Made by a program: the position numbers and the translations under genes. 11,515 nucleotides of DNA from Nitrososphaera sp. UBA217 (GTDB taxonomy: Archaea; Thermoproteota; Nitrososphaeria; Nitrososphaerales; Nitrososphaeraceae), in assembly GCA_002501845.1 (NCBI GenBank), contig DAOL01000069.1:20966-32480 (forward strand), in the 5' to 3' direction. Of the stretch, positions 6,061 to 11,515 are shown in pieces. Below the pieces are notes generated by a model. It saw only the letters and a list, made by a program, of their open reading frames with translations, was not told the origin of the DNA and did not search any database. Every line of letters starts with the position of its first letter. Within the stretch, counting starts at the first letter, position 1.

Positions 6061-6067
6061 ATTTTAA
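6061..6067 (-). promoter_or_regulatory. Putative TATA box of dtdA
   Basis: On the minus strand this reads ATTAAAAT-like sequence about 29 nt upstream of TTG 6035. It lies in the same 89-nt divergent promoter region as the spt5 TATA box. Confidence 0.4.
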
Positions 6068-6087
6068 TATTATTCTACCCAAGTAAA

Positions 6088-6096
6088 TTTATAAAT
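6088..6096 (+). promoter_or_regulatory. TATA box of spt5
   Basis: TTTATAAAT is the best TATA match in the window, about 33 nt upstream of the ATG at 6125. Transcription would start near 6118, leaving a leader of a few bases. No Shine-Dalgarno precedes the ATG, consistent with leaderless translation. Confidence 0.6.
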
Positions 6097-6124
6097 TGCA
6101 TCAGACCTTCGCATACTTAACAAA

Positions 6125-6781
6125 ATGAGCGATAGGGTAAACGACGCCCAGGAGGAAGGAATGGACGTCGAGAATGTTAAACTTGATGACGATAATCAGA
6201 ATTCCATAGAGACCAAGTCCGCTGAACAGCGGATCGAAACACCTCAGCATGGAGAAGAGGAAGAGCCGCCGTCAAAAGTCGAAGCGACAGGTCCTCCGAC
6301 ATCTTCACCCGCACAGCCTCAATTGGCTACGCCGGCAAGCGATTCCAAGTTCTTTGCCATACGAACGACAGGGGGGCAAGAGCGCGTCGTGGCAGGCCAG
6401 ATTCAGGTAAGGGTAAAAGCCAAAAAGATCGGGATCCGCTCGGTCATGGTGCTTGACAGCTTTAAAGGGTACATCATTGTGGAAGCCCCGGATTCTAACG
6501 TTGCGTACGAAGCGCTTGCAAGCATAAGGCATGTCCGCGGCCAGATAAGGGGCGACCTGCCATTCAAGGACATTGAAGGATACCTGGTGAAAAAGCCGGT
6601 AGTATCAGAGCTTAGCGTTGACGACACTGTTGAGGTTATTGCCGGCCCGTTCAAGTCCATGAAGGCCAAGATAATGCGCGTCGACTATGAGAAGCAAGAA
6701 GCGACGGTGGTCCTGCTCGATTCGCCTTATCAAATACCCGTAACAGTTGACGCAAATTACCTCAAAAAGGTTGCTCACTAG
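6125..6781 (+). CDS. spt5: Transcription elongation factor Spt5 (NusG-like) with acidic N-terminal extension
   Basis: Spt5 binds the RNA polymerase clamp, with Spt4, to promote elongation. Residues about 75-153 form the NGN domain (KFFAIRTTGGQERVVAGQI...SFKGYIIVEA...IRHVRGQIRG). Residues about 162-216 form the KOW domain (SELSVDDTVEVIAGPFKSMKAKIMRVD). Archaeal Spt5 is usually about 145-150 residues; this one has 218 because of a low-complexity N-terminal tail (1-73) rich in Asp/Glu, then Pro/Ser/Thr. That recalls the acidic N-terminus of eukaryotic Spt5, although the two need not be homologous. A downstream start near residue 74 is possible, but the TATA box fits ATG 6125. The usual archaeal neighbours secE and rpl11 are absent. 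Confidence 0.95.
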   Translation: MSDRVNDAQEEGMDVENVKLDDDNQNSIETKSAEQRIETPQHGEEEEPPSKVEATGPPTSSPAQPQLATPASDSKFFAIRTTGGQERVVAGQIQVRVKAKKIGIRSVMVLDSFKGYIIVEAPDSNVAYEALASIRHVRGQIRGDLPFKDIEGYLVKKPVVSELSVDDTVEVIAGPFKSMKAKIMRVDYEKQEATVVLLDSPYQIPVTVDANYLKKVAH

Positions 6782-6804
6782 GCAATGCCTGCACCCAACT
6801 GAAC

Positions 6805-6816
6805 GATTAAATAAAG
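6805..6816 (+). promoter_or_regulatory. Putative promoter of the sirC-hemA-hemB operon
   Basis: GATTAAATAAAG lies about 45 nt upstream of TTG 6856, giving a predicted transcription start near 6835-6840. GGTG at 6846-6849, 6 nt before the TTG, is a plausible Shine-Dalgarno element and supports that start. Confidence 0.45.
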
Positions 6817-6855
6817 AAAAGCTACCAATTCCATTGTCTCTAGCCGGTGTTATGA

Positions 6856-7527
6856 TTGATTGTTGACCTGAACGTCAGAGGCAAGCACGCCATAGTTATA
6901 GGTGGCGGGACAGAGGGCATCAGAAAGATTCGTGGCCTCCTCGGGCAAGGCTGCATGATAACTGTTATCAGCAACAGGGTGAACCGCTTTCTGGCAAACC
7001 AGGCGGCCCTTGGCAAGATCGAGCTTGTCAAGGCAAGGCTCAGCGACGCCAGAATTCTGGAAGATTACAACGATATGTTTCTGGTGCTGGCGGCAACCAA
7101 CGACCACATGCTGAACCGCAAGATTGTTGAAAAAGGCCGATCGATGGGCGCGTTCGTCTACGCCGCAGACGACCCTGTAGTCAGTGATTTCTCCTACGCC
7201 TCAATCCTCAATATCGAAGGCGTTATGCAGGTCGCGATTTCTACTTCAGGCAGGAGCCCGATCATGGCCCGCAAGGTGAGGATCAGGGCCGAGCGAGTGC
7301 TTCGCAGGATAATTAGAAAGGCAGACATCGAGAACGCAAAATTACAAGAGTTTGCCCGACTGGCCGCGCGGCCGAGGATCAAGACAGTTGGCAAGCGCAA
7401 GGAGTTCCTCTATTCGCTGATAAAGGATAGGCGAATCCAGAACCTTATTAAGGAAGACAAGATTGAAGATGCTAAAAGCGCGACGCTAGAGCTGTTGCAA
7501 GAATGGGAGAGGAAAAGCACAAAATGA
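6856..7527 (+). CDS. sirC: Precorrin-2 dehydrogenase / sirohydrochlorin-forming enzyme
   Basis: This is an NAD-dependent dehydrogenase of the CysG-N/Met8p/SirC family, converting precorrin-2 to sirohydrochlorin for siroheme, heme or cobalamin. HAIVIGGGTEGIRK (11-24) is the Rossmann loop; members more often have GGGxVAxRK, so the TEG is a small variation. LAATND (78-83), AADDPVVSDFSYAS (103-116) and AISTSGRSP (127-135) are the remaining family motifs. The C-terminal helical part (about 140-223) is present, so the length of 223 is normal. Ferrochelatase activity cannot be judged from sequence. The start is TTG 6856; an ATG at 6852 opens only four codons in another frame. The gene is first in an operon and overlaps hemA by ATGA at 7524-7527. 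Confidence 0.9.
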   Translation: MIVDLNVRGKHAIVIGGGTEGIRKIRGLLGQGCMITVISNRVNRFLANQAALGKIELVKARLSDARILEDYNDMFLVLAATNDHMLNRKIVEKGRSMGAFVYAADDPVVSDFSYASILNIEGVMQVAISTSGRSPIMARKVRIRAERVLRRIIRKADIENAKLQEFARLAARPRIKTVGKRKEFLYSLIKDRRIQNLIKEDKIEDAKSATLELLQEWERKSTK

Positions 7528-8816
7528 CGGCAGCCGTTAAGACCACACCAGCAATCGCGCCAGTTCACGTTGTTAATGCACGCGTCACCTACCGCAACGC
7601 ACCGATTCATCTGCTTGAAAAATTTACATTCAAGGACATTGACGGTGCACACAAGGCTTTCCTGGGAAAGGCAGATTTTGAAGAGTGCGTCATTTTGCAG
7701 ACATGCAACAGGGTCGAAGTGTTTGTGGCGGCAAAAGATCCCGACGAGGCAAGGCTGATTGAAGAGTGGGCATCGTCGGTCGGGCTTCCCGAAAATGACT
7801 TCGCAAATGCAGAAATCAGCAGGGACAGGGAAGCGGTGATGCATCTGATGAAGCTTGCATCCGGGCTCGACTCGCTCGTAGTCGGCGAAGATCAGATATT
7901 GGGACAGGTAAGACGGGCCTTAGAGTTTTCCCGCTCTGGCCGGTATGCGAGCGCAAATCTGTCCCTGATATTTGATAGAGCGGTCAAGGTTGGAAGCAGG
8001 GTCAGGACCGCAACCGGCATTAACAAAGGCAACGTTTCAATCGCATCTGTCGCGGTGAACCTGGCCGAGGAATACTTTGACGACCTGGAGGGCAAGACAA
8101 TAATGCTGATAGGGACAGGCGAGGCAGCAAGCCTTGTAGCAAAGGTGCTCAAAAAGCGCGACATCAACTTTATGGTCGCAAGCAGGGCTCCCGAAAGGGC
8201 CCAGTCCTTTGCTGGGACGGTAGCAGGAACTCCTATCCCGTTTGACAGCGCGCTTGAAATGCTGCGCAAGGTCGACGTCATATTCACCGCGACGGTTGCG
8301 CCGTACCGCCTTCTTACTTTTGAAAGAATAGAGAACGCCATGAAGAACAGGCTGGAAGGCATGATGATCTTTGACCTTTCAAACCCAAGGACGGTCGACG
8401 AAAAGGTCGCAACTATCCATGGTGTCAAGCTCATAAACATGGACCAGATCGCCGAGCTTGTTGGCAAGAACATGCGCTCCCGCATCAAAGAGATCAATTC
8501 TGCGGAGAAGTTGATCAATGGTGAAATGAAGTCAGTCGACGCGATAATGAAGAGGATGAAGGCTGAGCCTGTTGTCGTGTCAGTGTTCAAGAATGTCGAC
8601 ACGATAAGGGGTCGGGAATTGAAAAAGGCCTTAGCAATGCTTGGCAAAAAGCTTGGGCCCGAGGAAGCCAGGGTTGTAGAGCAGCTTTCGTATGCCATTG
8701 TTGAAGGCGTCATTTTAACTCCCATGAACAACCTAAGAAAGGTGGTAGAGGAAGGCGAAAGCGAAGAGCTGATGAAAATAGTAGCCAAGTTGTTCAAGTA
8801 TGAAGAAAAGCAATAG
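7524..8816 (+). CDS. hemA: Glutamyl-tRNA reductase
   Basis: HemA reduces glutamyl-tRNA(Glu) to glutamate-1-semialdehyde with NADPH, the first committed step of C5-pathway tetrapyrrole synthesis. Starting from ATG 7524 (430 residues), the catalytic cysteine is Cys61 in ILQTCNRVEV. LASGLDSLVVGEDQILGQV (111-129) is the family signature. The NADPH site is MLIGTGEAASLV (194-205), and DLSNPRTVDE follows. The C-terminal helices form the dimerisation domain. ATG 7524 overlaps the sirC stop as ATGA and has GGGAGAGG about 10 nt upstream; ATG 7503 would add seven residues without a ribosome site. It overlaps hemB by 17 nt, indicating tight coupling. The N-terminal 11 residues are a variable Ala/Thr/Pro stretch. 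Confidence 0.96.
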   Translation: MTAAVKTTPAIAPVHVVNARVTYRNAPIHLLEKFTFKDIDGAHKAFLGKADFEECVILQTCNRVEVFVAAKDPDEARLIEEWASSVGLPENDFANAEISRDREAVMHLMKLASGLDSLVVGEDQILGQVRRALEFSRSGRYASANLSLIFDRAVKVGSRVRTATGINKGNVSIASVAVNLAEEYFDDLEGKTIMLIGTGEAASLVAKVLKKRDINFMVASRAPERAQSFAGTVAGTPIPFDSALEMLRKVDVIFTATVAPYRLLTFERIENAMKNRLEGMMIFDLSNPRTVDEKVATIHGVKLINMDQIAELVGKNMRSRIKEINSAEKLINGEMKSVDAIMKRMKAEPVVVSVFKNVDTIRGRELKKALAMLGKKLGPEEARVVEQLSYAIVEGVILTPMNNLRKVVEEGESEELMKIVAKLFKYEEKQ

Positions 8817-9798
8817 CAGTAATGCTTTTCCAAACGTCAGACTCAGGCGCCTTAGGACAACCCCGGCAGTGCGAGACCTTCTTCAGGAAACGCGGCTTTC
8901 AACCAAGGACCTGATAGCGCCAGTATTTGTTCAGGAAGGACTGAAAAAGCCGGAAGAAATTGGTTCGATGCCGGACGTCCAAAGATTGCCGCTCTCGAGG
9001 CTTGACGGCGAGGTCGACCGCATTCTCGACCTTGGCATTGCAGCAATAATCCTGTTTGGCCTTCCATCCTGCAAGGATGCGGAAGCAACTTCAGCCTTTG
9101 ACGCTCGTGGAATAGTCCAAAAGTCGATTGAACTTGTGCGCAAGCAGTTTGGTAGCAAGGTTGCGATAGTAACCGATGTCTGTTTGTGCCAGTACACGAC
9201 GCATGGACACTGTGGGCTTGTTGTGAACAAGAAAATAGACAACGATAGGAGCATCGAGACCCTTGCAAAGGTTGCAGTCAGCCATGCAAGGGTAGGCGCA
9301 GACATTGTCGCGCCCTCTGCCATGATGGATGGGCAGGTGCAGGCTATACGCAAAGGGCTTGACGCTGCAGGGTTTGCAGACGTAGCGATAATGGGATATT
9401 CGGCAAAGCAAGCATCTCCTCTATATGCACCTTTCCGCGACGCGGCTCACTCGACACCAGAGTATGGCGATCGGCGGACGTACCAGATGCCCTTTTCAAA
9501 TGCAAAAGAGGCGATGCGCGAAATAGAGACGGATGTTGCCGAAGGCGTAGACATTGTAATGATAAAACCTGCTATACCTTACCTTGATCTGATCTACAAG
9601 GCAAGACAGGCAACTAACCTGCCGATATGCGCATACAGCGTCTCTGGCGAGTACGCGCTGGTCAAGGCGGCGGCCATGAAGGGGTGGATAGACGAGAAGG
9701 CGGTAATGACCGAATTTCTTACGTCTATTAAGCGAGCCGGCGCGGACATGATAATAACATACCAAGCAAAAGAGATGGCTGAACTGCTTGTCAAGTAG
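8800..9798 (+). CDS. hemB: Porphobilinogen synthase (delta-aminolevulinic acid dehydratase)
   Basis: HemB condenses two 5-aminolevulinate molecules to porphobilinogen. The 332-residue protein has the full family layout: RLRRLRTTPAVRDLLQET at the N-terminus and a zinc-type metal site TDVCLCQYTTHGHCG with Cys128, Cys130 and Cys138. The Schiff-base lysines are Lys203 in GYSAK and Lys256 in MIKPA. The closing segment is AGADMIITYQAKEMAELL. Three cysteines mark it as a Zn2+-dependent rather than Mg2+-only enzyme. The ATG at 8800 lies inside the end of hemA (17-nt overlap), and no clear Shine-Dalgarno is seen, so translational coupling is likely. The operon appears to end here: a new promoter-like element follows at once, and hemL, hemC and hemD are not present. 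Confidence 0.97.
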   Translation: MKKSNSSNAFPNVRLRRLRTTPAVRDLLQETRLSTKDLIAPVFVQEGLKKPEEIGSMPDVQRLPLSRLDGEVDRILDLGIAAIILFGLPSCKDAEATSAFDARGIVQKSIELVRKQFGSKVAIVTDVCLCQYTTHGHCGLVVNKKIDNDRSIETLAKVAVSHARVGADIVAPSAMMDGQVQAIRKGLDAAGFADVAIMGYSAKQASPLYAPFRDAAHSTPEYGDRRTYQMPFSNAKEAMREIETDVAEGVDIVMIKPAIPYLDLIYKARQATNLPICAYSVSGEYALVKAAAMKGWIDEKAVMTEFLTSIKRAGADMIITYQAKEMAELLVK

Positions 9799-9803
9799 TT
9801 CAC

Positions 9804-9811
9804 ATTTTTAT
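9804..9811 (+). promoter_or_regulatory. Putative TATA box of the 9829 gene
   Basis: TTTTTATG-like sequence just after the hemB stop is about 22-28 nt upstream of the ATGs at 9829 and 9835, suggesting a leaderless separate transcript. A small perfect inverted repeat, CACCA-A-TGGTG (9824-9834), spans the start codon. Confidence 0.35.
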
Positions 9812-9828
9812 GATGGCTTGCACCACCA

Positions 9829-10455
9829 ATGGTGATGTTTGCCGCAGACACAGGTTCTGAGCGGGCTACAAGCATCGAAGACTACCAGAACACCTGCACG
9901 GAGTTCATAACAGATATCAGCCGCGACTATATGGACTGGGTCGATCGCTACCAACTGGGCGAACAGGAAACCGCGAGGAGAAAGGCCGCGATAAGGAGCA
10001 TTGTAAAGACAACTAACGACTGGATAGTGAAATATGGTAACACAATCAAAAAGGTGGATATTGTCATGAACGATGGCGTGAACAAGATGGCAGAAAATAC
10101 CGCCGGCTACCCGTTCAAGTTCGACATCTATGTAAACAAGATGACCCATTACATCACGCACCCTGTTGGCGAAATAAAGATGAACATTAGAGCGATGCCG
10201 CGCCCGGGCCGGCTCGCACGTGTGGGCAACTACCAGAAAGACCAGCTTCTGCTTGTCAGTGCGAGCTCGCCGGTGAATTTTTCGCTAAGCATGGAAAGCA
10301 TGAAGGGCGCAGACGTTCTTGACGATTATGTCATCGTTGACGCCAAGAATTGCCAAGAGCGTGATCTCATTTCCCTTACGGCGGTAGTGGAAGAAGTTGA
10401 AGGCGACTATGTTGCTGAAAGTAGAGGATATTCCACGATAATTTTGCTTGTGTAG
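9829..10455 (+). CDS. Hypothetical protein, 208 residues
   Basis: I do not recognise this protein. Residues about 13-90 look helical and charged (SIEDYQNTCTEFITDISRDYMDWVDRY...NTIKKVDIVMNDGVNKMA). From about 95 on the sequence reads as alternating beta strands (FKFDIYVNKMTHYITHPVGEIKMNIRAM, DQLLLVSASSPVNFSLSME, DDYVIVDAKN, LISLTAVVEEVEGDYVAES, YSTIILLV), suggesting a helical N-domain with a beta-sandwich-like C-domain. There is no signal peptide, membrane span or obvious catalytic motif. ATG 9829 is given; ATG 9835, two codons on, is equally possible. A TATA-like element after hemB suggests independent transcription, so a role in tetrapyrrole synthesis should not be assumed. Codon use resembles the neighbours, and the frame is clearly coding. 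Confidence 0.75.
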   Translation: MVMFAADTGSERATSIEDYQNTCTEFITDISRDYMDWVDRYQLGEQETARRKAAIRSIVKTTNDWIVKYGNTIKKVDIVMNDGVNKMAENTAGYPFKFDIYVNKMTHYITHPVGEIKMNIRAMPRPGRLARVGNYQKDQLLLVSASSPVNFSLSMESMKGADVLDDYVIVDAKNCQERDLISLTAVVEEVEGDYVAESRGYSTIILLV

Positions 10456-10463
10456 CACGTACG

Positions 10464-10472
10464 CTTTAAATA
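10464..10472 (+). promoter_or_regulatory. TATA box of tRNA-Gly
   Basis: CTTTAAATA lies about 30 nt upstream of the mature tRNA 5' end at 10498, the expected place for an archaeal tRNA box A. Confidence 0.55.
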
Positions 10473-10497
10473 ACGTTGTAGCATCGATAGTTTGCGT

Positions 10498-10572
10498 GCG
10501 ACGGTCGTCCAGTTTGGTCTAGGACATCAGATTGCCAATCTGGTAACCCGGGTTCAAATCCCGGCCGTCGCA
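10498..10572 (+). tRNA. tRNA-Gly (anticodon GCC)
   Basis: A full cloverleaf can be folded by eye. The acceptor stem GCGACGG (10498-10504) pairs with CCGTCGC (10565-10571), with discriminator A10572. The D stem is GTCC/GGAC (10507-10510/10522-10525). The anticodon stem is TCAGA/TCTGG (10527-10531/10539-10543, one G-U pair) with loop TTGCCAA, giving anticodon GCC at 10534-10536. The T arm is CCGGG-TTCAAAT-CCCGG (10548-10564). There is no intron and no encoded CCA. It reads GGC/GGU codons. Its last 19 bases overlap the minus-strand gene ending at 10554. Confidence 0.97.
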
Positions 10573-10775
10573 TCCTTCATGATTTCCTTAATGTCCACGT
10601 TGCTGAGCTTTTGAATTTCCTTGCCAAACCAAGCTTCCACTTCTCCAGGGCTAGTTCTTACCTTGACCTTCATTTCCTCCAGCTCTGCCTTTCTTGCTCT
10701 GGCCATTTCTTCTATCCGTGGCATGTAGTACAAGGTTGCGCTTTCCATCAGACGGTCCACAAATTTGTCGAGCAT
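10554..10775 (-). CDS. Small hypothetical protein overlapping the tRNA 3' end
   Basis: This unrecognised 73-residue protein is highly charged. Residues 1-38 form a likely amphipathic helix (MLDKFVDRLM...MPRIEEMARARKAELEEMKVKV). A turn TSPGEVEAWF and a second helix GKEIQKLSNVDIKEIMKD follow. There is no membrane span. The final codons (DATAGI and the TGA) are antisense to the acceptor and T-arm 3' strand of tRNA-Gly, a 19-nt overlap, so the C-terminal sequence is dictated by the tRNA. ATG 10775 lies one base after the stop of the upstream 26-residue membrane peptide, so the two form a coupled pair. Coding character is good up to the overlap. Chance extension of a shorter ancestral frame into the tRNA is possible. 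Confidence 0.65.
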   Translation of the reverse strand: MLDKFVDRLMESATLYYMPRIEEMARARKAELEEMKVKVRTSPGEVEAWFGKEIQKLSNVDIKEIMKDATAGI

Positions 10776-10776
10776 T

Positions 10777-10857
10777 TTAGATCAGCCCAAACAGCACGCG
10801 GAGTAGTATTACCAGCACTATGAGGCCCAGCACTATCCAGACGAATGTCCAAATCAT
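10777..10857 (-). CDS. 26-residue single-span membrane micropeptide
   Basis: On the minus strand ATG 10857 opens a 26-codon frame ending TAA at 10777-10779. It begins MIWTFVWIVLGLIVLVIL and ends LRVLFGLI, essentially one continuous hydrophobic helix of about 18-20 residues with a single Arg near the C-terminus. GGTGA lies 3 nt before the ATG; an in-frame GTG at 10863 would add two residues. CTTATAT (minus strand, 10880-10886) could be its TATA box. Its stop is one base from the start of the 73-residue gene, which argues for a coupled operon. The function is unknown; it could anchor or pair with its partner protein. It is too short for homology by eye, but hydrophobicity, ribosome site and spacing together support it. 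Confidence 0.55.
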   Translation of the reverse strand: MIWTFVWIVLGLIVLVILLRVLFGLI

Positions 10858-10879
10858 ATTCACCGTGGTTTAACATTTG

Positions 10880-10886
10880 ATATAAG
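10880..10886 (-). promoter_or_regulatory. Putative TATA box of the micropeptide operon
   Basis: Minus-strand CTTATAT is about 23-29 nt upstream of ATG 10857. An alternative, GTATAC at 10888-10893, would leave a short leader containing the GGTGA site. Confidence 0.35.
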
Positions 10887-10904
10887 ATGTATACAATAAT
10901 CGTC

Positions 10905-10922
10905 TAGATCGCATTCGATCTA
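10905..10922. repeat. Perfect 7-bp hairpin between the zinc-ribbon and micropeptide genes
   Basis: TAGATCG (10905-10911), loop CATT, and CGATCTA (10916-10922) form a perfect stem. It sits 16 nt after the zinc-ribbon stop and about 20 nt upstream of the micropeptide TATA box on the minus strand. It could be an operator or a processing/termination hairpin; no oligo-T tract follows directly on the minus strand. Confidence 0.45.
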
Positions 10923-10938
10923 CCATAATTTTTAAATA

Positions 10939-11118
10939 TTATTGACTACTTCCACAGGCGCAAAAGCCAAATTCGTCTATCCTCTTGTTGCACGCTGGGC
11001 ACCGCTCACCGTACTCTACTTCCCAAGCATGCTTGCCGTACATCTGGAAGTGGGTATCTATCTCTGGAGGCACGCCATGGCTGTCTTTGCTATTACTTTC
11101 CTTTTTGCTGCGCGGCAT
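10939..11118 (-). CDS. 59-residue zinc-ribbon protein
   Basis: Minus-strand ATG 11118 to TAA 10939-10941 encodes a small hydrophilic protein: a basic/polar N-terminus (MPRSKKESNSKDSHG), then PPEIDTHFQMYGKHAWEVEYGER. A Cys4 ribbon follows, CPAC (40-43) and CAC (53-55), spacing C-x2-C-x9-C-x-C, with the short knuckle typical of a rubredoxin- or ribbon-like zinc site. There is no catalytic domain. Such single-ribbon proteins often serve as nucleic-acid or protein adaptors, but the role here is unknown. It lies 26 nt downstream of the gene at 11145 on the same strand, so it is probably cotranscribed. The hairpin at 10905-10922 follows it. Confidence 0.7.
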   Translation of the reverse strand: MPRSKKESNSKDSHGVPPEIDTHFQMYGKHAWEVEYGERCPACNKRIDEFGFCACGSSQ

Positions 11119-11144
11119 TAGATAAGATTAGCCAGAGCCTGTTA

Positions 11145-11515
11145 TTAACCACGCTTTTTTGCATTGGCCTTGATTATTTCAAGTGCCTTTTCTGCGGCAT
11201 CCTTTTTTGGTAGCTGGATCATGAACACGTTCTCCGAATTTGTATACGCTGAAGAGTCTGGCGCAAGTGAGATCAGTCCACTTTCTGCCAGCGCCTCAAA
11301 GAATCCGATCATGTTGTTTGCGTACAGCAAATAGTTCTCCTCAAAGTCTGTGTCGAGGAACTTTACCTGCACGTCTACAAAGACGTCTTGCGCGTCGTAG
11401 AAAATGTCAAGCAAGGCCTCTGCCCGCACTTTCTTGCTGTACACCCTTTGAAGCATTTCTTCGTACTTTTTCTGGTTGACCAGAATGCATGGCACCTTGG
11501 AGCCGGAAAACTCGA
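11145..11515 (-). CDS. Hypothetical protein, 5' end cut off at the right edge
   Basis: The minus-strand frame is open to the window edge, so the start is probably outside; GTG 11495 is an internal possibility. The visible part begins EFSGSKVPCILVNQKKYEEML, followed by helices (QRVYSKKVRAEALLDIFYDAQD), a likely beta segment (VFVDVQVKFLD), an ENYLLYANNMIGFFEALAESGLISL helix pair and a closing strand-helix (ENVFMIQLPKKDAAEKALEIIKANAKKRG). It looks like a compact soluble alpha/beta protein without membrane spans or a recognised motif. I do not recognise the family. It is 26 nt upstream of the zinc-ribbon gene and probably shares its transcript. Confidence 0.7.
   Translation of the reverse strand, partial: EFSGSKVPCILVNQKKYEEMLQRVYSKKVRAEALLDIFYDAQDVFVDVQVKFLDTDFEENYLLYANNMIGFFEALAESGLISLAPDSSAYTNSENVFMIQLPKKDAAEKALEIIKANAKKRG

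Noticed and set aside
7892..8833. A 313-codon minus-strand open frame opposite hemA
   Set aside because: It is the antisense of a confidently identified glutamyl-tRNA reductase; its Ser/Thr/Leu-rich sequence is typical of a shadow frame.
10554..10857. A toxin-antitoxin system
   Set aside because: The micropeptide and partner have a suggestive layout but no recognised toxin or antitoxin motif, so I did not annotate them as such.
1..11515. Mobile elements, CRISPR arrays or prophage
   Set aside because: No transposase, integrase, terminal repeats, repeat-spacer pattern or phage structural gene was seen; the tRNA-Gly has no adjacent integrase or duplicated 3' end.

Overview
The window looks like chromosome of an ammonia-oxidising thaumarchaeon, most likely a Nitrososphaera-type soil lineage. 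The pointers are archaeal/eukaryotic-type ribosomal proteins L32e and L19e, a NusG/Spt5 factor, the archaeal-type D-aminoacyl-tRNA deacylase DtdA, a GvpD-type P-loop ATPase, small winged-helix regulators of a kind abundant in Thaumarchaeota, and AT-rich TATA-like boxes 25-35 nt upstream of many starts in otherwise moderate-GC DNA. The lineage is inferred from protein families and style; no 16S gene or search supports it.

Left part (1-3657). A gene cut by the left edge encodes a BshC-like (bacillithiol-type cysteine ligase) protein with a four-cysteine, zinc-ribbon-like insert. Two tandem winged-helix regulators follow, each with an inverted repeat at its promoter or start, and between them lies a possible 19-residue ORF with a strong Shine-Dalgarno sequence. 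A minus-strand GvpD/KaiC-like ATPase converges on the second regulator with no intergenic base. Its second ATPase domain has lost the P-loop.

Centre (3658-6781). A small unknown protein is followed by the L32e-L19e pair. A minus-strand dtdA-ogt pair (D-aminoacyl-tRNA deacylase and single-domain O6-alkylguanine-DNA alkyltransferase) converges on L19e, with both stops sharing one CTAG. dtdA is divergent from spt5, whose product carries an unusual acidic/proline-rich N-terminal extension.

Right part (6782-11515). sirC, hemA and hemB form a tightly overlapping tetrapyrrole operon: glutamyl-tRNA reductase and porphobilinogen synthase supply porphobilinogen, and SirC converts precorrin-2 to sirohydrochlorin. 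The remaining enzymes (hemL, hemC, hemD, uroM) are not in the window. Then come an unrecognised protein of about 208 residues, an intronless tRNA-Gly(GCC), and minus-strand small genes: a 73-residue protein whose last codons run antisense through the tRNA 3' end, a 26-residue single-span membrane peptide directly upstream of it, a 59-residue zinc-ribbon protein, and an unknown protein cut by the right edge.

Most of the window is ordinary housekeeping sequence. The parts most worth a second look are the BshC-like protein with its Cys4 insert, the GvpD-like ATPase, the Spt5 tail, and the micro-gene cluster around the tRNA. I see no mobile element, CRISPR array or phage gene.
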